Notes under the pieces: generated by a model
Told to the model about the DNA's origin: nothing
Databases searched by the model: none
What the model saw: the letters and a program-made list of their open reading frames with translations, nothing else
Program-made: the position numbers and the translations under genes
Assembly: GCF_003952225.1 (NCBI RefSeq)
Contig: NZ_CP034437.1
Coordinates: 3,344,501 to 3,408,500 of the forward strand
Reading direction: 5' to 3'
DNA: 64,000 bases
Origin: Paenibacillus albus
GTDB lineage: Bacteria > Bacillota > Bacilli > Paenibacillales > Paenibacillaceae
Shown here: one piece after another, positions 8,867 to 17,575 of the stretch
Layout of the letters: each line of letters opens with the position of its first letter
Position numbering within the stretch: the stretch's first letter is position 1

Positions 8867-8924
8867 AAAGATGATATTGGCGGAGGTAACCACTAAAAAC
8901 CATTTAACAGGAGGTGTGTAAGAG

Positions 8925-9623
8925 ATGGCGGTAATTTCCATGAAACAGCTTCTAGAAGCTGGGGTACACTTCGGTCACCAAACTCGTCGTTGGAACCCTA
9001 AGATGGATCGTTATATCTTCACAGAACGTAACGGTATTTACATCATTGACTTGCAGAAAACAGTTAAGAAGGTAGAAGAAGCTTACAACTTCGTACGTTC
9101 GATCGGCGAAGAAGGCGGCACTATTCTCTTCGTAGGTACTAAGAAACAAGCACAAGATTCGGTGAAAGAAGAAGCAGAACGTTGCGGCAACTTCTACATC
9201 AATCAACGTTGGCTCGGCGGCACGCTGACTAACTTCCAAACGATTCAAAAACGTATCGACCGTCTTAAAACGCTTGAGAAATGGGAAGAGGACGGCACTT
9301 TCGACGTTCTTCCTAAGAAAGAAGTTATCATTCTCCGTAAAGAGAAAGATCGTCTTCAAAAATTCCTCGGCGGTATCAAAGGCATGAGAGGTTTGCCAAG
9401 CGCATTGTTCATCATCGACCCACGCAAAGAGCGTATCGCGGTTGCTGAAGCACGCAAACTTGGTATCCCAATTGTTGGTATCGTAGATACTAACTGTGAT
9501 CCGGACGAAATCGACTACGTTATCCCAGGTAACGACGATGCAATCCGCGCAGTTAAATTGCTTACTGCGAAAATGGCTGATGCAATTGTTGAATCGCGTC
9601 AAGGCGAAGTAACAACTGCTTAA
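8925..9623 (+). CDS. rpsB: 30S ribosomal protein S2
   Basis: Late-assembling small-subunit protein. The 232-aa sequence carries the N-terminal signature from [20 protein letters not shown] and the later [12 protein letters not shown] and [20 protein letters not shown] segments, at normal length. The ATG has AGGAGG about 11 nt upstream. It starts a new transcription unit after the motility genes and is followed by tsf, the nearly universal rpsB-tsf pair. Confidence 0.98.
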   Translation: MAVISMKQLLEAGVHFGHQTRRWNPKMDRYIFTERNGIYIIDLQKTVKKVEEAYNFVRSIGEEGGTILFVGTKKQAQDSVKEEAERCGNFYINQRWLGGTLTNFQTIQKRIDRLKTLEKWEEDGTFDVLPKKEVIILRKEKDRLQKFLGGIKGMRGLPSALFIIDPRKERIAVAEARKLGIPIVGIVDTNCDPDEIDYVIPGNDDAIRAVKLLTAKMADAIVESRQGEVTTA

Positions 9624-9646
9624 TTAGCTGATAACGATAGAAAACG

Positions 9647-9690
9647 AAAGGGTGGTCAGACGGTGCATAACCTCTCACCGCCCTTTTTTC
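9647..9690 (+). terminator. Hairpin with T-run between rpsB and tsf
   Basis: AAGGGTGGT (9648-9656) pairs with ACCGCCCTT (9677-9685, one wobble), followed by TTTTTTC. In this position it would reduce, not abolish, tsf transcription relative to rpsB. Confidence 0.65.
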
Positions 9691-9726
9691 GAATACTTAA
9701 CCTTTAAATTTCGGGAGGATTCCACA

Positions 9727-10425
9727 ATGGCAGTTAGTGCTAGTGCAGTAAAAGAATTGCGTGAAAGAACAGGCGCAGGTATGCTTGATTGTAAAAAAGC
9801 GCTTGATGAAACAAACGGTGACATCTCCAAAGCAATCGACTTGCTTCGCGAGAAAGGTCTTTCCGCAGCAGCAAACAAAGCGGGTCGTGCAGCTACTGAA
9901 GGTACTGTAGAATCCTACATCCACGCTGGCGGTCGTATCGGCGTATTGGTAGAAATCAACTGCGAAACTGATTTCGTTGGTAAAACAGATCAGTTCCGTG
10001 AGTTCGCTCGTGATATCGCAATGCAAATCGCAGCTGCAAACCCTAAGTTTGTAAGCCGTGATGAAGTTTCCTCGGAAGAGCTTGATAAAGAGCGCGAGAT
10101 CTTGAAAGCTCAAGCACTGAACGAAGGCAAGCCAGAGAAGATCGTTGAAAAAATGGTTGAAGGCCGTATCAGCAAGTACTACGAAGAATATTGCTTGCTT
10201 GAGCAACCGTTCATTAAAGATCCAGACAAAACTATCCATACACTGCTGAAAGAGAAAATCAGCACAATTGGAGAAAATATCTCTATCCGTCGTTTCGCTC
10301 GTTTCGAGCTTGGCGAAGGTCTTGAGAAAAAGAAGACAACTTCGTTCAAGAAGTTATGTCGCAAGCTAAATTGTAATCCGAACGCACAAGCGGGGCGGGG
10401 CGTTCGCCCCGCCTATTTCCTATAA
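9727..10425 (+). CDS. tsf: Translation elongation factor Ts, with a frameshifted C-terminus
   Basis: Nucleotide-exchange factor for EF-Tu. The first ~200 residues are normal: the UBA-like start with [18 protein letters not shown], the EF-Tu contact motif [11 protein letters not shown], and the C-terminal [18 protein letters not shown]. The sequence then changes to a non-homologous basic tail and runs through the intergenic hairpin to 10425. Adding one A to the A-run at 10327-10331 restores a family-typical end, [16 protein letters not shown], stopping at 10374-10376 with the usual 216 aa. The loss of one homopolymer base is therefore evident. The open frame upstream to 9652 is an artefact; ATG 9727 has GGGAGG just upstream. 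Confidence 0.93.
   Translation: MAVSASAVKELRERTGAGMLDCKKALDETNGDISKAIDLLREKGLSAAANKAGRAATEGTVESYIHAGGRIGVLVEINCETDFVGKTDQFREFARDIAMQIAAANPKFVSRDEVSSEELDKEREILKAQALNEGKPEKIVEKMVEGRISKYYEEYCLLEQPFIKDPDKTIHTLLKEKISTIGENISIRRFARFELGEGLEKKKTTSFKKLCRKLNCNPNAQAGRGVRPAYFL
10394..10420 (+). terminator. Very GC-rich hairpin between tsf and pyrH
   Basis: GGCGGGGCG (10394-10402) and CGCCCCGCC (10405-10413) form a near-continuous stem with an effective 4-nt loop. It is followed by TATTTCC, a poor T-tract, so it may be an attenuator or mRNA stabiliser rather than a full terminator. Confidence 0.55.
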
Positions 10426-10481
10426 TAGGGTTGTTTTAAACAAGTATGCGGCCTTTTAAACAAGGTCCAAGATGGAGGTAA

Positions 10482-11218
<737 letters not shown>

Positions 11219-11219
<1 letters not shown>

Positions 11220-11773
11220 TGCCACAGTCAATTAAGAAGAGCGCTGAAGAGCGCATGGACAAAGCAATCAGCGCATTGAAGCGCGATCTCTCTACACTTC
11301 GTGCAGGCCGTGCTACTCCGGCACTGCTGGACCGTGTTCAAGTTGAATATTACGGGGCAATGACGCCCGTTAACCAATTAGCAAACGTTAACACCCCGGA
11401 CTCCCGGACTATTCTCATCCAGCCTTGGGATAAAACATCGCTCTCTGCGATTGAGAAAGCGATCATGAAATCAGACCTTGGCTTGACGCCTTCGAATGAT
11501 GGATCTACAATTCGCCTTGTTATTCCGATGTTGACTGAAGAGCGCCGTACAGAGCTCGTTAAGTTTACGAAGAAATTCGGTGAAGAAGCGAAGGTAGCAA
11601 TCCGTAACATTCGCCGCGACGCGAATGATGATATTAAGAAACTGGAGAAAAGCGATATCTCCGAGGATGAGTCGCGCCGCCATCAGGATGACATCCAGAA
11701 GACGACAGATAAATTCATCGCTGAGGTTGAGCGCGTTCTATCCGCTAAAGAGAAAGACATTATGGAAGTTTAA
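11219..11773 (+). CDS. frr: Ribosome recycling factor
   Basis: Splits post-termination ribosomes together with EF-G. The 184-aa protein has the standard features: [17 protein letters not shown], the hinge region [14 protein letters not shown], and [20 protein letters not shown] in the C-terminal helix. The GTG start sits in TAGTG overlapping the pyrH stop by one base, and its ribosome-binding site is inside the end of pyrH. Confidence 0.97.
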
Positions 11774-11847
11774 TGCATTGAAACCGGCCCCTCCGACAGG
11801 TGGGGTCTGCCTGCATAAATCGACATTAGTGGCGGGAGGACGAACAT

Positions 11848-12612
11848 GTGTTACAGCGAGTGAAAGCTTTATTCGGCAAGACTTCTGTGCCACAGTCGCA
11901 GATCCCTGAGTCGGATAATATCCCGCAGCATATTGCAATCATCATGGACGGTAACGGCCGATGGGCAAAGAGCCGCGGGTTGCCGCGAATGGCCGGTCAT
12001 CATTCCGGGATGAAGACGGTTAAACGGATAACGATGGCTGCTAATCGGCTTGGCGTTAAATATTTGACGCTCTATGCGTTCTCGACTGAGAACTGGAAGC
12101 GGCCGAAAGCAGAAGTAGAGTTCCTGATGAAGCTGCCGCAAGAATTTCTATCCATCGAATTGAAGGACCTCATGGAGAATAACGTGCAGGTGCGGATGAT
12201 GGGGTACAGAGGCGATTTGCCATCGCATACCTTGCAAGCAGTGGAAGAGGCGATTGAACGTACAGCTGGAAATACCGGGCTTGTATTGAATTTTGCACTT
12301 AATTACGGCAGCCGCAAAGAAATGATTGAAGCAGTCCGAAGCATTAGTGAAGCTGTTGCAGAAGGCAAGCTAGATCCAAGCGATATTAATGAATCGCACA
12401 TGGAAGAGCACTTGCTCACCGCAGGTTTACCGGACCCCGATCTGCTTATTCGTACGAGCGGCGAGCTTCGCCTCAGCAATTTCATGCTATGGCAGTTAGC
12501 ATATAGCGAGATGTGGTTTACAGATGTCTATTGGCCTGAGTTTACAGAAGCGCATTTTCACGAAGCCGTTCGTGTATATCAGATGCGTGCTCGCCGTTAC
12601 GGCGGGGTATAA
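11848..12612 (+). CDS. uppS: Isoprenyl (undecaprenyl diphosphate) transferase
   Basis: cis-Prenyltransferase making the C55 lipid carrier for cell-wall synthesis from farnesyl diphosphate and IPP. The 254-aa protein has the catalytic opening IAIIMDGNGRWAKSRG, GHHSGMKTVKRI, the YAFSTENWKRP segment and the C-terminal LIRTSGELRLSNF. The GTG at 11848 follows GGGAGGA with normal spacing. Its neighbours cdsA and dxr also serve envelope lipid synthesis. Confidence 0.96.
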   Translation: MLQRVKALFGKTSVPQSQIPESDNIPQHIAIIMDGNGRWAKSRGLPRMAGHHSGMKTVKRITMAANRLGVKYLTLYAFSTENWKRPKAEVEFLMKLPQEFLSIELKDLMENNVQVRMMGYRGDLPSHTLQAVEEAIERTAGNTGLVLNFALNYGSRKEMIEAVRSISEAVAEGKLDPSDINESHMEEHLLTAGLPDPDLLIRTSGELRLSNFMLWQLAYSEMWFTDVYWPEFTEAHFHEAVRVYQMRARRYGGV

Positions 12613-12644
12613 CCTACAGGCTTAACTGGAGAGTGTCTTCTAAA

Positions 12645-13439
12645 GTGAAACAACGGATTATTACAGGCCTAATTGGCGGTGCAGCATTCATCGCGCTTAC
12701 CATTCTTGGCGGATGGTTCTATTTTGCACTTCTCCTATTGCTTGCAATTATCGGTTTTATGGAATACAGGCGAATGAACGGTGTATCTGCAGTCCATCCG
12801 TTATCTCTGATCGGCTTGGCAGGAACGCTAGTGATGTTCATTCCTTGGGATGAATTCGGACTCGATAATCCTGCAGCGATACATATGATTTGGCTATTGT
12901 TATTTTTATTGTTAACCGTGACGGTATTGACGAAGAATGTCATTACAATTGACGGCGCTGCTCTGATGCTGCTTGGTGCTATCTACGTCGGGTATGGATT
13001 CCATGCAATGTTTGAAGTGCGAAATGCAGACAACCATGGATTGTTTACGACATGTATGGCTTTCGGCGCGATCTGGGCTTCAGATATTGGTGCATATTTT
13101 ACGGGACGAGCATTCGGCAAACATAAACTGTGGCCGTCGATCAGCCCGAACAAAACGATTGAAGGCTCAATAGGCGGCGTTGTCCTTTCGCTGGCAATCG
13201 CGGTCATATTTGCGTTGGCAGATCCAGACATCATTAGTGTGGGACACGCACTGCTAATCGGACTTATTGCCGCAGTTGCAGGTCAACTTGGTGACTTGAT
13301 TCAATCCGCATACAAAAGAGTACGCGAGATAAAAGATACCGGTGCGATTCTGCCGGGACATGGCGGTGTACTCGATCGTTGTGACAGCTGGCTTGTCGTA
13401 TTTCCACTGCTTGTCATGACGGGATTGCTGCCACTGTAA
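12645..13439 (+). CDS. cdsA: Phosphatidate cytidylyltransferase
   Basis: Makes CDP-diacylglycerol from phosphatidate and CTP, the entry point of phospholipid synthesis in the membrane. The protein of about 264 aa is almost entirely hydrophobic, with around seven membrane segments, and ends with the CdsA signature QSAYKRVREIKDTGAILPGH followed by GGVLDRCDS. An earlier GTG at 12633 is immediately adjacent to the GGAGA at 12628-12632; GTG 12645, giving VKQRIITG, fits family starts better. The exact start is uncertain. Confidence 0.94.
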   Translation: MKQRIITGLIGGAAFIALTILGGWFYFALLLLLAIIGFMEYRRMNGVSAVHPLSLIGLAGTLVMFIPWDEFGLDNPAAIHMIWLLLFLLLTVTVLTKNVITIDGAALMLLGAIYVGYGFHAMFEVRNADNHGLFTTCMAFGAIWASDIGAYFTGRAFGKHKLWPSISPNKTIEGSIGGVVLSLAIAVIFALADPDIISVGHALLIGLIAAVAGQLGDLIQSAYKRVREIKDTGAILPGHGGVLDRCDSWLVVFPLLVMTGLLPL

Positions 13440-13496
13440 GTTGAAAGTTTAACAAGCTGTTTTTGCAAGGTGCAAGAACACCAGGAGGCTTGAAGG

Positions 13497-14636
13497 TTGA
13501 AAAAAATTACAATTCTTGGCTCCACAGGATCAATCGGAACGCAAACTTTAGATATTTTAAGCCGGGAGCCTGACCGTTATCAGGTTGAAGCGATTTCGGC
13601 TGGGAGCAACCTCGAGCTTGTAATTGCGCAAGCGAAGCAGTTCAGGCCAAAGACAGTTTGTTTGGCTACAAAGTCACTCGCGGAAGAAGCTAAGCTTCAT
13701 CTTCCCAAAGGAACGAACGTTCTTTATGGCAATGAAGGGCTGATCGAGACTGCAGCAGCTACGGATGCGGATACGGTCGTTACGGCGATTGTCGGAAGCA
13801 GAGGCTTGGAGGCAACGCTTGCAGCTATTGATGCAGGTAAGCATATTGGGCTGGCTAACAAAGAAACCCTTGTGACCGCAGGCCATCTGGTTATGCGTAG
13901 AGCCGCTGAGCGAGGCGTATCTGTGCTGCCAATCGACAGTGAGCATTCCGCGATCTTCCAATGCTTGAACGGGGAAAGACGAGCGGATGTGAAGCGCATC
14001 ACGTTAACCGCTTCGGGAGGTTCCTTCCGTGATCGCACGCGTGAAGAACTGCAAGGAGTTACCGTTGCGGAAGCGCTGAACCATCCGAACTGGTCGATGG
14101 GTGCAAAGATTACGATTGACTCTGCTACGATGGTGAACAAAGGACTCGAAGTCATTGAGGCACATTGGTTGTTTGGCTTGTCATACGATCAAATTGACGT
14201 CATCATCCATCCAGAGAGCATCATTCACTCCTATGTGGAATTCGTCGATCACAGCATCATCGCACAGCTTGGTTTGCCTGATATGCGTGTGCCGATCCAA
14301 TATGCGCTGACCTATCCTGAGCGTAGGCCGACTCCGACAGAGTCGCTTAATCTGGCGAAGCTCTCAGCACTGCATTTCCGCGAGATGGATTTCGATCGTT
14401 ACCCTTGTCTAAGATCCGCTTATGAGAGCGGAAGGGCCGGACAATCAGTGCCGACGGTATTCAATGCGGCGAACGAAACAGCAGTTGCACGCTTCCTCGA
14501 AGGCTCGATTACATTCTTAGAGATTGAAGCTGTCATTGCCAAAGTGCTTGATCAGCATCAAGCGACCGACGTTCCGGACGTTCAGTCGATTGCCGCTGTT
14601 GATGCGTGGGCACGTACAGTTGCAGCTAACATCTAA
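13497..14636 (+). CDS. dxr: 1-deoxy-D-xylulose 5-phosphate reductoisomerase
   Basis: Converts DXP to MEP with NADPH, the first committed step of the non-mevalonate isoprenoid pathway, supplying precursors for UppS. The 379-aa protein has the NADPH-binding GSTGSIGTQTLDI, ALANKETLV-like GLANKETLVTAG, the metal-binding IDSEHSAIFQCL, and the substrate motif TASGGSFRD. The TTG at 13497 has AGGAGG (13483-13488) 8 nt upstream. Confidence 0.97.
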   Translation: MKKITILGSTGSIGTQTLDILSREPDRYQVEAISAGSNLELVIAQAKQFRPKTVCLATKSLAEEAKLHLPKGTNVLYGNEGLIETAAATDADTVVTAIVGSRGLEATLAAIDAGKHIGLANKETLVTAGHLVMRRAAERGVSVLPIDSEHSAIFQCLNGERRADVKRITLTASGGSFRDRTREELQGVTVAEALNHPNWSMGAKITIDSATMVNKGLEVIEAHWLFGLSYDQIDVIIHPESIIHSYVEFVDHSIIAQLGLPDMRVPIQYALTYPERRPTPTESLNLAKLSALHFREMDFDRYPCLRSAYESGRAGQSVPTVFNAANETAVARFLEGSITFLEIEAVIAKVLDQHQATDVPDVQSIAAVDAWARTVAANI

Positions 14637-14718
14637 GCCTTTGGGGTTCTCTTGAATCGTACGGGAGAATAATGATAATCTAAGTACAGGCCGTTACGAA
14701 CAGGAGGCTCGAATAACG

Positions 14719-15999
14719 ATGCATATGATACAAGTCGTCTTTTTGACGGTAATGGTCTTCTTCGTCATTGTGACCATTCACGAATGGGGTCACTTTTATT
14801 TTGCGAAGCGTGCCGGGATATTGGTTAGAGAGTTTGCAATTGGATTTGGTCCGAAGTTGTTCTCCATCAAACGAGGCGAGACGCGGTACACGCTAAGGCT
14901 TGTTCCTGCGGGCGGATTTGTTCGTATGGCAGGGGAAGACCCGGAGCTCGTTGAGGTCCAGCCCGGTCAAACGGTAGCCGTAAGATTGAAGGATGACGTT
15001 GTCACACGCATTTACCTTGATCGTCTGGATGATCGCAGTAATGTGGTGCGCGGTGAAGTCGAAAAGATCGATATCGAACGTGCAATGAAGCTCGACCTTT
15101 CGGCAGACGGGGTAACGGAATCGTACCGCGTACATCCGCAGGCGCTTCTGATTACGAAAGGGAAAGAGACGCAGGTTGCGCCGCTTGATCGTCAGTTCGG
15201 CAGCAAAACAGTCGGGCAACGCGCGCTTGCGATCGTTGCCGGTCCCGTAATGAATTTTATTCTCGCGTTCGTACTGTTCGGCGTCTACTTCCAGATGGCT
15301 GGCGTACCAATGGAGAATCCGGATCGGCTGCTCATTGGCGACGTCGTGCAAGGAATGCCTGCCTCCAAGGCGGATATTCAAGTCGGTGACGTGATCGATT
15401 CGGTTAACGGTGTCAAAATCGGCGGCGATTCCGCGAAGATGATTGAAATGATCGGCAAGTCAGTCAATGTACCGCTGACGTTCAACGTCATTCGCGACGG
15501 CAAGCTGCATTCCATCAAGATTACACCGATGCTTGATAAAGCTTCGGGTGTAGGTAAGCTTGGCATATCGGCTGCCGCACCGTCCCGATCCGTCACATTC
15601 ACCGAAACCTTCACCTTCGCCGGTAAAGCGATGAAGAATATGACGATTATGATTTTTGACGGCTTCAAGAAGCTTGTGCTCGGTGATTTCAAGATGGAAG
15701 ATCTCGGCGGTCCGGTCAGAACTGCGCAGGTCACAAGTCAAATAGCTGAACAAGGTTTAACGCAGCTCGTCTCATGGGTAGCTGTACTAAGCTTGTACTT
15801 AGGTATATTCAATCTACTGCCGATTCCGGCGCTTGATGGAAGCAGGCTCGTCTTCCTCGGCCTGGAGGCGGTTCGCGGTCGTCCGATTGATCCGAACCGG
15901 GAGAGCATGGTGCACTTCATTGGTTTTGCGATGTTGATGCTGCTCATGCTGGCAGTTACTTATAATGATATTTTGCGATTGGTTAGAGGGGAGCACTGA
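14719..15999 (+). CDS. rseP: Site-2 intramembrane metalloprotease RseP/RasP
   Basis: Zinc protease that cleaves transmembrane substrates such as anti-sigma factors, and removes membrane-retained signal peptides. The 426-aa protein has the HEWGH zinc motif in the first membrane helix (about residues 21-25), a central PDZ domain (about 190-275) and the second catalytic motif NLLPIPALDGSRL near the C-terminus. AGGAGG at 14702-14707 serves the ATG at 14719. Order dxr-rseP-proS-polC matches B. subtilis. Confidence 0.96.
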   Translation: MHMIQVVFLTVMVFFVIVTIHEWGHFYFAKRAGILVREFAIGFGPKLFSIKRGETRYTLRLVPAGGFVRMAGEDPELVEVQPGQTVAVRLKDDVVTRIYLDRLDDRSNVVRGEVEKIDIERAMKLDLSADGVTESYRVHPQALLITKGKETQVAPLDRQFGSKTVGQRALAIVAGPVMNFILAFVLFGVYFQMAGVPMENPDRLLIGDVVQGMPASKADIQVGDVIDSVNGVKIGGDSAKMIEMIGKSVNVPLTFNVIRDGKLHSIKITPMLDKASGVGKLGISAAAPSRSVTFTETFTFAGKAMKNMTIMIFDGFKKLVLGDFKMEDLGGPVRTAQVTSQIAEQGLTQLVSWVAVLSLYLGIFNLLPIPALDGSRLVFLGLEAVRGRPIDPNRESMVHFIGFAMLMLLMLAVTYNDILRLVRGEH

Positions 16000-16006
16000 G
16001 TCGGTC

Positions 16007-17458
16007 ATGTCGAAAGAAAAGCAATTCGTTTCAGCTGAAATCACGCCGCAGAGCGAGGATTTCTCCCGCTGGTACATTGATGTTATTAAGAAAGCGGAAC
16101 TGATGGATTATTCCCCAGTGCGCGGCTGTATCGTATTCCGCCCGGAAGGGTTTGAAATTTGGGAGCATATGCGCGATGAGCTGGACCGCAGATTCAAGGA
16201 ATCCGGCCACCGCAACGCCTACTTCCCAATGTTTATCCCGGAGAGCTTCTTCATGAAAGAGAAAGAGCACGTTGAAGGCTTTAATCCGGAGCTTCCATGG
16301 GTAACCGAGGCAGGCGGCGAGAAGCTCGAGGAGCGTCTGGCGATCCGTCCGACATCCGAGACCATTATCGGCCATATGTACTCGAAGTGGATTCAATCGT
16401 ACCGCGACTTGCCTGTGCTGATTAACCAATGGGCAAATGTAGTGCGTTGGGAGAAACGTACGCTGCCATTCCTCCGTACAACAGAGTTTTTGTGGCAAGA
16501 AGGCCACACTGCTCATGAGAACGAGACAGAGGCTCGCGAAGAAACGAATCAGATGCTCGAGACTTACCGTGATTTCTGTGAGAACTACTTGGCGATTCCG
16601 GTCATTATGGGGCAAAAGACACCTTCAGAGCGTTTCGCTGGCGCAGTAGATACGTATTCAATTGAAGCAATGATGAAGGATGGCCGTGCGGTTCAAGCCG
16701 GTACTTCTCATTACCTCGGTATTAAGTTTGCTGTCGCGTTCGACATCAAGTATTTGGACCGCGAGAATACGCTGCAATATTGCCACACGACTTCGTGGGG
16801 AGTATCGACTCGTCTGATGGGTGCAATGATCATGGTTCATGGCGATGATCGTGGACTCGTGTTGCCGCCTAAAGTCGCTCCAACACAAGTTATCATGATC
16901 CCTATCGGGCCTCCGAAGACTCGTGAGCAAGTAATTGGTCGGGTGGACGAGCTGTTCGCTGAACTGAAGAAAGCCGGCATTCGCGTCAAAGTGGATGACC
17001 GCAGCGATGTCAGCCCAGGCTGGAAGTTCAATGAATATGAAATGCGCGGCGTACCGATTCGCCTTGAGCTTGGACCTCGCGATATGGAGAATGGACAAGT
17101 CGTTCTCGTATCCCGGATTACTGGGGAGAAGCGTATCGTGCTTCAAAGCAATTTGAAGGAAGAAATTGATGGTATGCTGACTGAGATTCATAATGATATG
17201 CTTGAAAGAGCGAAGCAGTTCCGTGTCGATCATTCGTATTCGGTTGAAACACTTGATGAAATGAAATCGTTGTTCGAAGAGCAGCGCGGCTTTGCGACTG
17301 CAGGCTGGTGCGGCTCGGATGCATGTGAGAGCCAGGTGAAGGAAGAGACGGGCGCAACAAGCCGAAACATTCCGTTCGAACCACTAGAACATAAATCGAC
17401 TTGCTTGGTGTGTGGAGAGAAAGCAGCGCATACCGTTGTATTTGCTCGAGCGTACTAA
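16007..17458 (+). CDS. proS: Prolyl-tRNA synthetase, archaeal/eukaryotic type
   Basis: Charges tRNA-Pro with proline. The 483-aa enzyme lacks the ~180-residue editing insertion of the usual bacterial ProRS and has the architecture of the archaeal/eukaryotic class: FSRWYIDVIKKAELMDYSPV start, class II motif 2 region WEKRTLPFLRTTEFLWQEGH, motif 3 in LVLPPKVAPTQV and after. The C-terminal zinc-binding domain has two cysteine pairs (CGSDAC and CLVC) and a terminal Tyr. The open frame begins at 15965 inside rseP; ATG 16007 (MSKEKQF) is the logical start, with GGGGAG rather far upstream (about 14 nt). It sits at the locus normally occupied by bacterial-type proS. Confidence 0.95.
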   Translation: MSKEKQFVSAEITPQSEDFSRWYIDVIKKAELMDYSPVRGCIVFRPEGFEIWEHMRDELDRRFKESGHRNAYFPMFIPESFFMKEKEHVEGFNPELPWVTEAGGEKLEERLAIRPTSETIIGHMYSKWIQSYRDLPVLINQWANVVRWEKRTLPFLRTTEFLWQEGHTAHENETEAREETNQMLETYRDFCENYLAIPVIMGQKTPSERFAGAVDTYSIEAMMKDGRAVQAGTSHYLGIKFAVAFDIKYLDRENTLQYCHTTSWGVSTRLMGAMIMVHGDDRGLVLPPKVAPTQVIMIPIGPPKTREQVIGRVDELFAELKKAGIRVKVDDRSDVSPGWKFNEYEMRGVPIRLELGPRDMENGQVVLVSRITGEKRIVLQSNLKEEIDGMLTEIHNDMLERAKQFRVDHSYSVETLDEMKSLFEEQRGFATAGWCGSDACESQVKEETGATSRNIPFEPLEHKSTCLVCGEKAAHTVVFARAY

Positions 17459-17475
17459 TGATATAGCAGATGAGG

Positions 17476-17499
17476 CGGCCCTATGGGCCGTTTCTTCTT
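17476..17499 (+). terminator. Terminator after proS
   Basis: CGGCCC (17476-17481) and GGGCCG (17485-17490) form a 6-bp GC stem with a 3-nt loop, followed by TTTCTTCTT. It ends the rpsB-proS block before polC. Confidence 0.7.
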
Positions 17500-17575
17500 G
17501 ACGCAAGTAAACAAGAACGGCAGTTTATAGCACCAAATGATGGCAATAGCCGTTTTAAGCTTGGGGGAGAAATGA

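Noticed and set aside
8952-10239. Minus-strand frames of 180-216 codons opposite rpsB and tsf
   Set aside because: Shadows of strongly codon-biased genes on the + strand, rich in Phe/Cys/Thr as expected from complement of such genes.
17541-17556. GGCAATAGCCGTTT shared with 63236-63249 as a possible operator
   Set aside because: A 14-base match is not unusual in 64 kb, the two downstream genes (polC, ymdB) are unrelated, and there is no symmetry beyond GGC/GCC.
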